From: Dyadobacter sp. CY312
GTDB taxonomy: Bacteria; Bacteroidota; Bacteroidia; Cytophagales; Spirosomataceae
NCBI RefSeq assembly: GCF_021390535.1
Contig: NZ_JAJUXG010000009.1
Coordinates: 372,001 to 436,000 of the forward strand
Length of the DNA stretch: 64,000 nt
Reading direction: 5' to 3'
Below are positions 16,293 through 29,059 of the stretch, in pieces. Numbering within the stretch: position 1 is the stretch's first letter; each line of letters starts with the position of its first letter. A program made the position numbers and the translations under genes. Below the pieces are notes generated by a model. It searched no databases. It was not told where the DNA came from and saw only the letters and a list, made by a program, of their open reading frames with translations.

Positions 16293-18425
16293 TTACCGGA
16301 TCAGATACACATTCACCGACTTTTTCACTTCATCTAAAGTCTGTTTCGGAGGTTCAAATCCTGCGGTGATTGGCTGTTTGGCAAAAGTCTGGAGATACAA
16401 TACCCAGGAATCTCTCCACCAGATCGCTTCCCTGTGCTGGACTTGTAATCGCTGGGCCACATCGGTATAGACCTGCGGATCCAGGTGCGTTTTTGCAAGG
16501 TCCCACTGCTGCTGCATCCACGTTACCGAATCGGCACCCGTGTAGAGACGGGTACAAAGTTCATCCCAAAGCGTTCGTCCGGTACTGAGCTTTTTGTCCC
16601 ATCGGATGTGATGAAACCATAACAAATACGGCAGCGCTGTTTTATCCGGATTGTTCCATTGCTGCTGAACCTGCGGACGGTACTGAGTCAGTGCATTGCT
16701 GCCAGATTCGGTCCTGTCGAATCCGAGCCCCACAGAATCTGCGCGGTGGTAATATACGGCTGTCCAGTCGGGGCGGGAGCCTTTGTTTTGCCAGGGCTCA
16801 GGCGCGAAGTGAACACCCATCCACGGGCGCGAAAGTCCAAGCGGTGTGTTGTAATCGACATAAATTTCCCGCGATCTTGACATCAATCTCACAATGCTTT
16901 CACCCGCTTTCTGATTGCGTGTTAAAGTGAGCGCTGTCCATTCCCGCGCGATCTGTTCAGAACTGAGCTGATGATCCCAGCTTAGTCTTCCGAAAGCGTA
17001 CCAGTTGGCCTGTGCAAGCGGATGCCCCGTCCAGTTTCTGGCGTTCCCTGTGTTGGCGACGCCTGCCATGAGCGTGCGTGTGTATCCGTGCAAACTTCCG
17101 TCGACAACCTTCGCAACGGTAGATCCTGCCCCGTTAACATAGGTATCCGAATCCAGGCATTCCTTAAATATGGGGGCCTCATACACCGCGTGTGTGGCAA
17201 AGCCGAGGTATTCCTGCGTAATCTGAAATTCCATTCCCAATGGTGTTTTCGGCATGTTACCAAACAACGGCGAAAATGGCTCACGCGGCTGAAAATCAAT
17301 GGGTCCGTTTTTTACCTGAACAATCACTTTGGGATCGAACTTACCGTCCAATGGCACAAACTCTTCATAAGCCGCCTTAAAACGATCTGCATTCGGGTCA
17401 GCTTTGTACACAAATGCCCGCCAGACTACAATCCCATCATATGGTTTGAAGGCTTCTGCAAGCATGTTGGCACCATCGGCATGCGAGCGTCCATAGTCTT
17501 GCGGTCCCGGCTCACCTTCCGAATTCGCCTTTACCAAAAAGCCACCGAAATCAGGAATTTCTTTATATATCTGAGCCACCTTTTCGGCCCACCAGGCACG
17601 AACCTTTGGATCAAGTGGATCAGATGTGGGCAGTCCGCCTAATGTTTTCGGTGCGGCGAAATAGACAGACAGATACGTTTTGATCCCGTACTTCCGCATC
17701 ACATTCGCAATTGCGGCAACTTTCACAATATACTCCTGCGACATAAAACGTGCGCTGGCATTGACGTTGTTGAGCACGGTCCCGTTAATTCCCAGGGAGG
17801 CGTTTGCGCGGGCGTAATCCTGATAACGGGGATCCACACGCTCAGGTAGTTCGTACCATTTCCAAAGCGAAGCACCTGCATAGCCACGTTCGATTGTTCC
17901 ATCGGGATTATCCCAGTGGTTCAACATCCGGTACCGGACTCTCGGATTGCTTGTCAGATTCAGACCTTTCACCGGAAGCTGCATTTGCATGTGTCGCAAC
18001 AATGCAAAAGTTCCGTACAAAATGCCTCGCTCCGAATTTGAGCTGACAACAACATTGGTTCCAGACAATTTAATCTGGTAACCTTCCTCCTGCTGACTAC
18101 TTGCCGTGCCAGATTCTAATTTGAGAATGATACCGCCCGATTTGCCTCCAAATGAATTCAGAACAGGAACATTTTTACCCAAAAGACTTTTTAAGCCTGT
18201 ATGTAATTCACGGCTCGCGCTCTGAGCTACCTCACCTTTGGAAGATTCTCCGATGAAAGATGTATATCGAAGGTACTCCGCTTTCACTGCTGCGTTTGCC
18301 ACTGCCTCATATTTAAGCCAAAGTTTGTACCCATCATCACCATCAGACGATAATGGATCACTTGCAAAGGATGCAGGGACGATCAGAATAAAACTCAAAA
18401 AAAGCAGAAAATATTTATTTGTCAT
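16293..18425 (-). CDS. aguA: Exported GH67 alpha-glucuronidase
   Basis: A 710-residue protein with a signal peptide (MTNKYFLLFLSFILIVPASF) and the whole GH67 architecture: N-terminal sandwich, TIM barrel, C-terminal helical domain. GH67 enzymes remove terminal 4-O-methyl-glucuronic acid from xylo-oligosaccharide ends. The acid candidate is in NSEGEPGPQDYG (near residue 303). The paired base residues are the Asp in NGPIDFQ and the Glu in TQEYLG, 28 residues apart, as in characterised members. It is the last gene of the PUL and follows the esterase-deacetylase fusion by 62 bases. A GH67 and not GH115 enzyme implies action on short oligosaccharides after the xylanase. Confidence 0.96.
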   Translation of the reverse strand: MTNKYFLLFLSFILIVPASFASDPLSSDGDDGYKLWLKYEAVANAAVKAEYLRYTSFIGESSKGEVAQSASRELHTGLKSLLGKNVPVLNSFGGKSGGIILKLESGTASSQQEEGYQIKLSGTNVVVSSNSERGILYGTFALLRHMQMQLPVKGLNLTSNPRVRYRMLNHWDNPDGTIERGYAGASLWKWYELPERVDPRYQDYARANASLGINGTVLNNVNASARFMSQEYIVKVAAIANVMRKYGIKTYLSVYFAAPKTLGGLPTSDPLDPKVRAWWAEKVAQIYKEIPDFGGFLVKANSEGEPGPQDYGRSHADGANMLAEAFKPYDGIVVWRAFVYKADPNADRFKAAYEEFVPLDGKFDPKVIVQVKNGPIDFQPREPFSPLFGNMPKTPLGMEFQITQEYLGFATHAVYEAPIFKECLDSDTYVNGAGSTVAKVVDGSLHGYTRTLMAGVANTGNARNWTGHPLAQANWYAFGRLSWDHQLSSEQIAREWTALTLTRNQKAGESIVRLMSRSREIYVDYNTPLGLSRPWMGVHFAPEPWQNKGSRPDWTAVYYHRADSVGLGFDRTESGSNALTQYRPQVQQQWNNPDKTALPYLLWFHHIRWDKKLSTGRTLWDELCTRLYTGADSVTWMQQQWDLAKTHLDPQVYTDVAQRLQVQHREAIWWRDSWVLYLQTFAKQPITAGFEPPKQTLDEVKKSVNVYLIR

Positions 18426-18487
18426 GTTCTGGATTGGACTAGTTTGTGCAGGCTGTTAGAATGAAAATCAACTCTTTAAGCCAAAAT

Positions 18488-21163
18488 TTATTTACTTTTC
18501 AACTTGTTGATATGCTCCGCAACATTCAGCATTGTATCAATATACAAGTCATTTTGTTGTTCTTTCAAATAGTGCAGCAATTCGCTGTGCGCCTGGTTTG
18601 AAACGTTCAGTGCGTGTTCACCTCCCACTCCATGAAAGAGAAAAACGAGCAATTTTCCACTTTGTCGGGCTTGCTTTACGAGCTCAATCATTTGTTGTCC
18701 GGTTTGCTCAACCATAGAGTAACAGTCAATGTCAAGTAGTTTCTGTTCATCAAACGAGTGCATTTCATGTCTCACGGCACGGGCGGCCAGAAACTCGTCC
18801 GTGAGCGACTGGATGAATTCACCCTCCGCCACTTTTTTATGCCCGCAGTTGAAAGCAAAAGTGCGCTTTCCGTCGTGTCCGTCAATTGATTTCAAAAAAG
18901 CGTTGCACATTTTGATCTCATCCTGAATTCTGCTCATGCTGTATTTGCTCAGATCGTATTCAGGTTTCACCCAGCTCATTCCCGGGCCGCTTGCATCGCA
19001 TGGATGATAAAGTGTGTGATTGCCTAATTCATGACCGCTGGCCGCTGCTGAGCGCCAGTCTTTAATCCTGTTACGGGCCGCATCGGATGAAGCCGTCAGG
19101 TAAAAAGTCCCTTTCAAACCCAGAGAGTCCAGAGCCGGAACTACGTTATCCAGATGTACATTCAGGGCATCGTCGTAAGTAAGCACAACAGCTGCTTTTT
19201 TCCCTTTCCAGGGTTTTGACTCGTCCAAAACTTCCCCATCAGTTCGGAATGGTGAAGCCGGCAAACCTTCTGAGTTATAGAAATTGATTCCTTCGGGATT
19301 GTCCTGCCAGCCGTAGCGAACATATTTTGGTGTTTTTATTGTTTCACTGGACAATTCGATCTGGTCTTTACCAACAATTTTTGTTTTGGCCCAGACAAAT
19401 TTTTTGTCATAATCTGCAATGGCAAACCAGCGTAAATCTTCACCATCTTTGGATCGTATTCCGCCAGCCACATCGTCAAATTTGAGCATGATCTTATCGC
19501 CGGAAATATCTTGTGATATTAATCGCGGACCGCTATAAACCACATTTCTGTCTTTGTAAGCAAGATTCCTGGCTGCCAGAGCAAGCCTTTTCCCAATATC
19601 CTTTTTGTTTAAAGGATGAATATCATTCCATTCTCCCAAATCCAGTGTCACAGTTACCGAAGTATTTTTCAGGGTCAGCGCTTTGTTTTGTGCTTCCCGG
19701 ATCAAAGCCATATTGCTCTCGGACGGCTTCATATCTACATCCTGAAAGTTGGGTAATTGCACCACCATAAATGGCAAATTCTCGTCGGCCCAAAGTCGGC
19801 GCCAATCGTTAATTAATGCTGGCATTAAGGAATAATATGCCTCCGGATTTGCGACATTTGATTCCCCCTGATACCAAATAAAACCTTTCAGCTTCATTGG
19901 AAGTACCGGTGCCACCATTGCGTTGTACAGTGCGGTTGGTTGGTTTTGTGCAACCATAGTCGTGTTCGGCCTCTTAGGTGCATTTGTAGGTTGATATACC
20001 TGCCCCACTTTGTATTGCCAGGTTCCTTTTAAATCGATCTGCTGCTCATCATATGACATGAAATAAGGTTTATCCGGCACAAAACCACCTTTACCTGTCT
20101 GATTGGTAACCCTTATTACGAATACATTCTTGCCAGCTTTTAAAAAACCCTCCGGAATTTCGTAGCGACGAGGCGGATATTGATAACTGGTGCCGCCGAT
20201 CTTTTTTCCATTGACAAACACCTCATCTGCATCAACAATTCGCCCGACAAAAAGCTTAACGGGCTTGCCCACCCAGTTTGCAGGAACTTCAAATTCCCTT
20301 CGAAACCATACCACACCGTCAAGGTCTTTCAGGCCCTGATCTTCCCAGTAACCCGGAATGTTAAAATTCCGCCATCCTTTTGGCTGATACGTTTCACTTT
20401 CCCAATGTTCCTTCTGCCCCAAATCCGTTATCTGCGTCTGTTTTGAAACATTGACCGGAAGAACACGCTTGAATGAATTGATATAGGTTGTGTCTTTGTT
20501 TTGAGAAATAACCTTTTTTATATCAGCAAAATCGATGTATCCATCTTCACTGATCCAGGCCTCTATGGGTGTCCCTCCCACCGAGCTGTTGATGATGCCA
20601 ATGGGAACTTTATACTGATCATAAAGATCTTTTGCGAAAAAGTAAGTTACTGCTCCCATGGTAAGCACATCCTTCGGACTTGCAATTTTCCATTTTGATT
20701 CTGGCAAATCCTCCTTTGGCCCGTTAAGGTTTGTAATGGTCGGGATGAAAAAGTTTCGGATGTCCGGGTAATTGGCTGCTGCGATATCCGCAGTAAAACG
20801 CTCTTTCACCCGCTCCATATTGATGACCATATTGCTTTGACCGCTGCACAGCCATACGTCTCCAAAAGCTATGTTTTTAATCCTGATCTGATTTTTGCCT
20901 TTCAAAACCAGCTCATAACCTGTACCAGCCGGTTGCGCAGGCAGCTGAATTTTCCATTTCCCCTCGGATGTAGTCACTGCGCTATACTTCTTGTTTTTCA
21001 GTGTCACATTGACCTGCTCCCTGGGGTTCGCCCAGCCCCATATTGTGATCGGCTGATCGCGTTGCAATACCATATTATCTCCGATCAGCTGGGGCAAGCG
21101 GATATCAGCAGAAAGATCGTGAGACAGGAAAAATAGTATAAATGCAAATTTTAAAATTCTCAT
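18488..21163 (-). CDS. Bifunctional esterase: sialate-O-acetylesterase-type (SGNH) plus CE4 polysaccharide deacetylase
   Basis: The preferred start is ATG 21163 (MRILKFAFILFFLSHDLSA, a signal peptide), giving 891 residues; the frame runs on to 21223. Domain order: an SGNH esterase with GDNMVLQRDQP and the catalytic Ser in WLCSGQSNM, an inserted beta-galactosidase-like jelly roll (about 230-370, FVNGKKIGGTSYQYPPRRYE), the rest of the SGNH domain with the Asp-His pair in EWNDIHPLNK, then a CE4 domain in the last 240 residues with LTYDDA and the HELGNHTLYHP metal motif. The first half resembles CE20 acetylxylan esterases. Both parts should remove O-acetyl groups from xylan. The CE4 part lacks a normal RxPY motif. 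Confidence 0.9.
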   Translation of the reverse strand: MRILKFAFILFFLSHDLSADIRLPQLIGDNMVLQRDQPITIWGWANPREQVNVTLKNKKYSAVTTSEGKWKIQLPAQPAGTGYELVLKGKNQIRIKNIAFGDVWLCSGQSNMVINMERVKERFTADIAAANYPDIRNFFIPTITNLNGPKEDLPESKWKIASPKDVLTMGAVTYFFAKDLYDQYKVPIGIINSSVGGTPIEAWISEDGYIDFADIKKVISQNKDTTYINSFKRVLPVNVSKQTQITDLGQKEHWESETYQPKGWRNFNIPGYWEDQGLKDLDGVVWFRREFEVPANWVGKPVKLFVGRIVDADEVFVNGKKIGGTSYQYPPRRYEIPEGFLKAGKNVFVIRVTNQTGKGGFVPDKPYFMSYDEQQIDLKGTWQYKVGQVYQPTNAPKRPNTTMVAQNQPTALYNAMVAPVLPMKLKGFIWYQGESNVANPEAYYSLMPALINDWRRLWADENLPFMVVQLPNFQDVDMKPSESNMALIREAQNKALTLKNTSVTVTLDLGEWNDIHPLNKKDIGKRLALAARNLAYKDRNVVYSGPRLISQDISGDKIMLKFDDVAGGIRSKDGEDLRWFAIADYDKKFVWAKTKIVGKDQIELSSETIKTPKYVRYGWQDNPEGINFYNSEGLPASPFRTDGEVLDESKPWKGKKAAVVLTYDDALNVHLDNVVPALDSLGLKGTFYLTASSDAARNRIKDWRSAAASGHELGNHTLYHPCDASGPGMSWVKPEYDLSKYSMSRIQDEIKMCNAFLKSIDGHDGKRTFAFNCGHKKVAEGEFIQSLTDEFLAARAVRHEMHSFDEQKLLDIDCYSMVEQTGQQMIELVKQARQSGKLLVFLFHGVGGEHALNVSNQAHSELLHYLKEQQNDLYIDTMLNVAEHINKLKSK

Positions 21164-21290
21164 GAATTGAATGGTTGACTGCAATAAGTTAATCCTGGCC
21201 GTCTTCACTTCGACCGTAGCCACCGACGCTCCATTGCCAACAATTCACCTGAAAATTGGTTGATTGTAAACAACTAAGACCTAACTGATC

Positions 21291-21320
21291 GGGCTTCGAC
21301 AAGCTCAGCCTGACAATACC
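21291..21320 (-). repeat. GTCA-stem-GAGC..GTCGA hairpin repeat, copy 1
   Basis: On the minus strand it reads GTCAGGCTGAGCTTGTCGAA followed by GCC. The four-base arms GGCT and AGCC (plus-strand 21292-21295 and 21307-21310) close an 11-base loop. It sits just upstream of the GH10 stop side, between GH10 and the esterase fusion. It belongs to the family with copies at 60068-60096 and 60151-60175. Confidence 0.7.
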
Positions 21321-21338
21321 TGACTAAACCTAATATTT

Positions 21339-22424
21339 CTAAAAATTAACCACTCCTTCAAATGCCCTTTTAGGTTTGTAACTCTCATCAAATAGCAGCG
21401 GATAATCCTTGCGGCCCGGAACCGGGAAATTATCCAGCCAGCTCGACCTGTCTGACACATTCCAGAAGGTGACACCTGTTACAGTGCCTTTGTATTTTCT
21501 AAAAGTATCGAACAGCATTTTATAATGAGCCGACTGTTTTTCCATCATTTCATCGGTGTAAACGCTTTTATCCGTTTCTTTTTTTGCCCGGCGTTCGTGC
21601 TCTTTGGCATAAACTGAAACGTCTAGTTCGGTGACCTGTACTGCAAGCCCCATATCCGCAAATGTTTTGATCGACTTTTCAAGTTCTGCCTGTGATGGCT
21701 CGTAAATAGACCAGTGCCCCTGTAATCCCACGCCGTGAATCGGGACGTTCTTATCTTTCAGCTTTTTTACCAGCTGATAAATTTTCGCCCGTTTTGCTGT
21801 GCTTTCGGTATTGTAATCGTTGTAAAAAAGTTTTGCTTCGGGATCAATTGCGTGTGCATATTCAAATGCCTTTTGAATATAATCTTCTCCTATGATCTTG
21901 TAAAATTTGGATTCACGATAAATACCTTTTCCAGTATCCGGAACGGCCTCATTCACCACGTCCCAGGCATATATTTTTCCTTTATAGCGGGTCATCACAT
22001 CCGTTATGTGCTGTTTGAGCCTGGCAAGCAATACTTCCCGGTTAACATCTTTTCCTTCCGAATCCGTGAAAAACCACCTTGGCGCCTGGCTATGCCAACA
22101 AAGCGTATGACCTCTTACCTTGATCCCATTAGTTACTCCAAAATCCACGATCGCATCCGCGTCCTGCCAGTTGTAGCGATTTTCCTCGGGATGTATCGGC
22201 CCCATTTTCATCGCATTTTCGGGCGTAATACTATTAAACTGCTGTTTGATAAGTTCTGCTTCCGGCCCCGACAAGTTTCTGGGTGCGACGGCCACGCCTA
22301 CCGGAAAATAATCCTTGTATGCTTCCCTCAGTGTTTTCTGTGCCAACAGATCGTTTGATGCAAACAGGGTTGCCGAGGCTGCCATACATTGAACCAAATA
22401 TTTTAATCCTGACGATTTTAGCAT
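21339..22424 (-). CDS. Exported GH10 endo-beta-1,4-xylanase
   Basis: A 361-residue single-domain GH10 enzyme with a signal peptide (cleavage near SNDLLAQ, residue 29). The acid/base Glu is E159 in YAWDVVNEAVPD and the nucleophile is E266 in QVTELDVSVYA. Other family blocks are NSITPENAMKMG, GHTLCWHSQAPRWF and GVGLQGHWS. No carbohydrate-binding module is present. It cuts the xylan backbone, most likely in the periplasm or at the outer membrane; there is no lipobox. A 133-base gap with a small CAGCCG/CGGCTG hairpin (22532-22551) separates it from the tandem esterase gene upstream. Confidence 0.97.
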   Translation of the reverse strand: MLKSSGLKYLVQCMAASATLFASNDLLAQKTLREAYKDYFPVGVAVAPRNLSGPEAELIKQQFNSITPENAMKMGPIHPEENRYNWQDADAIVDFGVTNGIKVRGHTLCWHSQAPRWFFTDSEGKDVNREVLLARLKQHITDVMTRYKGKIYAWDVVNEAVPDTGKGIYRESKFYKIIGEDYIQKAFEYAHAIDPEAKLFYNDYNTESTAKRAKIYQLVKKLKDKNVPIHGVGLQGHWSIYEPSQAELEKSIKTFADMGLAVQVTELDVSVYAKEHERRAKKETDKSVYTDEMMEKQSAHYKMLFDTFRKYKGTVTGVTFWNVSDRSSWLDNFPVPGRKDYPLLFDESYKPKRAFEGVVNF

Positions 22425-22557
22425 GATTTATATTGATTGAAAAATGAGGTAATATTGGGCTGTTTGGCTTTCTGGCCTCGGCGGTCAAACTTTAATTGAT
22501 TGGCTTAACCTGTCGTACGCCTAAGCGACCACAGCCGATTGCCGACGGCTGATAGCC

Positions 22558-26219
<3,662 letters not shown>

Positions 26220-26258
26220 TATTTATCAACGTTAATCAATAACACAAATCGCTATAAA

Positions 26259-28718
26259 TTACTGAGCAACAAACACATATACTTTTCCTGACTGTGTGGG
26301 CACGTCGTAAAGGAAAGTTTGGGCGATATTGACCGGAGATAGATCCGCTTTCGGAGACAACACGGCTCCTGCTACCTGTTCCGTATAATAGAATGGATTA
26401 GGATTGGATCCGGAAACATTTTTTACAGACTTGCCGTCTGCCGCTTTCAGCGGATTAGGTACGCGCAGTCTAAGATTGCCACCAAGCTTCGATTTCACTT
26501 CAACCTTTGTCAGCTTTCCTTCTTTCCATTGCATATCCACTACTTCAAACCCGCCCTGCGCGAGTATTCCACCGATATTTCCTGCCTGCCACACATCCGG
26601 AAGAGCCGGAAGCAGGTGCACCGCCCCATCGGCACTTTGCATCAGCATTTCATTAATTCCAGAGGTACAGCCAAAATTGCCGTCAATCTGAAAAGGAGGA
26701 TGCGCGTCGAAAAGGTTGTTGTACGTGCCTCCTCCATCCTTGGTCGTGCCTAAAGGTGAAAGCTGATTTTTGATCAGTGTAAAAGCATGATTCCCATCCT
26801 GTAATCTGGCCCACCAGTTCACCTTCCAGCCCATGCTCCAACCGGTCGATACATCACCGCGGTGCGTCAGTGTGGTTCTGGCGGCGGAAAAAAGTTCAGG
26901 TGTGCGGTATGGCGATATCTGATCAGAAGGGAACAGACCATACAAGTGTGAAACATGGCGGTGGCGGTCATTCGGATCGTCCACATCGTCGAGCCACTCC
27001 TGCAACTGCCCGTGCTGTCCTACATGCATGGGAGGCAGTCGCTTTCTCATTTGTCTGAGTGAATCTGTAAATGCCGGATCTTTTTTCAATATCTCCGCAG
27101 CCCTTATTGTGCTCGTAAACACGTCAAAAGCAATCTGATTGTCCATGGTAGTTCCCGCGTCCAGCGATGATCCTTCATGTGCAGCCGGAGCATTTTCAGG
27201 AGAACTTCCCGGGTTCACAACCAACCAGTGGTATTTGGGATGTTCTACCAGAAAATCGGCGTAGAAAGTTGCCGCCCCTTTCAGGATCGGATATACTTTT
27301 TCGAGGTAAGTTTTGTCGCCCTGGTAAAGATAGCGGTGCCACAAGTGCTGGCTGGTCCAGCCACCTCCTGCGATCCACATTCCCCAGAAAGCACCGTCGA
27401 CTGCGCCTGTTGTCCGCCAGATATCCGTATTGTGATGCGCCATCCAACCCCGGGCTCCGTACATCGACTTCGCCGTTTCCTTTCCTGTTTGAGATAATTC
27501 CTCCACCATTTTCAGGAATGGCTCGTGCAATTCGCTCAGGTTCGCACGCTCCGCAGGCCAGTAATTCATCTGCGCATTGATGTTGATGGTATACTTACTG
27601 TCCCATGGCGGCCTCATTTTATTGTTCCAGATCCCCTGCAAATTGGCGGGCTGCCCACCGGGTTGTGAACTTGAAATCAGCAGGTAACGACCATACTGAT
27701 AATACAGCGTAACCAGCTCAGGATCATTTACATTCCGGAAGTTTTTAAGCCGTTCGTCAGTCGGCAGATTTCCCTGATCCGTTTTACCCAAATCGAACTT
27801 TACCCTTTTAAAATATTTCTGATACGCTGCCACGTGAGGGGCAAGAATCGCAGTGTAAGATTTGGCAAATGCTTTGTTGAGATATGAGGCGGCCAGCGCG
27901 TTTTCATCTCCACTCACATCCTGATAATTTTTAAAATTGGTAGCAATAGAAACATAAATCGTCGCACTATTAGCTCCTTTTACTTGCAATGCCGTATCGC
28001 CAGCCATTATTGAACCACCTTCGGTTTTGATCCGTGTAATTCCTTTGAACCGTACCGCACTTTTAATTCCTTCATGATCAGAAGTAAAACCTACAATCGT
28101 CAGATCTTTGGCAGCCGTTGCTTTTACCTCTTTATTGGTATGCTGAGATGTATATGACGCACTAAAAGTGAGCTTTCCAGGCTTATCGGCTGTCAAACGG
28201 ATCACAATCACGCGATCCGGGAATGATGCAATTACCTCGCGTGTGAAATTCACGCCTTCCACCTGATATGTTGTTTTGGCTACGGCGCGTTCAATATCCA
28301 GTTCACGATAGTAATTGTCATATTTTTCATGACCTGGAAAATCCAGATGCAACTCACCCAAAGGCTGGAACATCTGCCCGTGAGACTTTTTACTGATAAT
28401 GGCCTTATTTGCAAGTTTTTCCGCTTCCTTTTGTTTTCCCTCGAAAATCAACTGCCGGATCTGTGGCAATGCGGCCAGGGCATCCGGATTGTCGTTGCGG
28501 TTCGGTCCACCCGACCACAAAGTGTGTTCGTTAAGCTGGATAATTTCATTCGCAACATTTCCATAAACCATCCCCCCCAGCCTGCCATTCCCGACCGGCA
28601 AAGCATTTTCCCAGGTTTTGCCTGATGGCTTGTCGTACCAGAGCTTTTGTCCGGGAGATTTTTGTGAATAGCCGGCCACAGCCATTGCCATAAAGAAAAA
28701 GCAGAAAATTTTTCTCAT
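26259..28718 (-). CDS. Exported GH95 alpha-L-galactosidase or alpha-L-fucosidase
   Basis: An 819-residue GH95 enzyme with a signal peptide ending near GYSQ (residue 19). N-terminal GH95 sandwich, helical (alpha/alpha)6 barrel and C-terminal sandwich are all present. The active-site strand reads TININAQMNYWPAE with N379 and N381. The acid candidate is E574 in GQLQEWLDD. Position 377, two before the first Asn, is Thr. From memory, alpha-L-fucosidases have His there (His419 in Bifidobacterium AfcA), while the Bacteroides ovatus xylan-PUL alpha-L-galactosidase BACOVA_03438 has Thr370. L-Galactose caps are known on some glucuronoarabinoxylans, which fits this locus. A perfect palindrome lies 113 bases upstream. 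Confidence 0.93.
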   Translation of the reverse strand: MRKIFCFFFMAMAVAGYSQKSPGQKLWYDKPSGKTWENALPVGNGRLGGMVYGNVANEIIQLNEHTLWSGGPNRNDNPDALAALPQIRQLIFEGKQKEAEKLANKAIISKKSHGQMFQPLGELHLDFPGHEKYDNYYRELDIERAVAKTTYQVEGVNFTREVIASFPDRVIVIRLTADKPGKLTFSASYTSQHTNKEVKATAAKDLTIVGFTSDHEGIKSAVRFKGITRIKTEGGSIMAGDTALQVKGANSATIYVSIATNFKNYQDVSGDENALAASYLNKAFAKSYTAILAPHVAAYQKYFKRVKFDLGKTDQGNLPTDERLKNFRNVNDPELVTLYYQYGRYLLISSSQPGGQPANLQGIWNNKMRPPWDSKYTININAQMNYWPAERANLSELHEPFLKMVEELSQTGKETAKSMYGARGWMAHHNTDIWRTTGAVDGAFWGMWIAGGGWTSQHLWHRYLYQGDKTYLEKVYPILKGAATFYADFLVEHPKYHWLVVNPGSSPENAPAAHEGSSLDAGTTMDNQIAFDVFTSTIRAAEILKKDPAFTDSLRQMRKRLPPMHVGQHGQLQEWLDDVDDPNDRHRHVSHLYGLFPSDQISPYRTPELFSAARTTLTHRGDVSTGWSMGWKVNWWARLQDGNHAFTLIKNQLSPLGTTKDGGGTYNNLFDAHPPFQIDGNFGCTSGINEMLMQSADGAVHLLPALPDVWQAGNIGGILAQGGFEVVDMQWKEGKLTKVEVKSKLGGNLRLRVPNPLKAADGKSVKNVSGSNPNPFYYTEQVAGAVLSPKADLSPVNIAQTFLYDVPTQSGKVYVFVAQ

Positions 28719-29059
28719 AAAATTTAACTCGTTTGTTACACGGATTTAGTTGGCGATAGGTGGTTAAGCATTTCAGCGTGGCTTGGCTGAGATTACAGAT
28801 ACATACCGCCTTTGTATTAAAAAATTTATTGTGTCATCATGACACTTTATAAAATACAATAGTATCGAGTATTTGAGAAAAAACAAAATATTTTCCTGTT
28901 AATAATTAGTAAACTGCAATTTAATCGGTATACAACAGCGACCGAGAGAACCCAAACAGAGTGTGGAAGCTGGTGCAATGCCTAGATATAATTGAGAAAG
29001 CGAAGTAAACAAGGCGCTTTGCTTCCCCAAATCCATCTGCAAAATGCCTTGATGTGCTA
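28719..29059. other. 341-base gap upstream of GH95, likely internal promoter region
   Basis: No credible gene. It holds the palindrome at 28831-28845 and AT-rich sequence, so an internal PUL promoter for GH95 and the genes below is likely. The part from 28920 to 29059 has no recognised feature. Confidence 0.5.
28831..28845. promoter_or_regulatory. Palindromic operator candidate (site 1)
   Basis: GTGTCATCATGACAC is a perfect 7-1-7 palindrome with core TGTCA-N3-TGACA, 113 bases upstream of the GH95 start. The same core with the same spacing occurs at 36852-36864 upstream of SusC. It is a candidate site for the hybrid two-component regulator or another PUL regulator. Confidence 0.5.
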
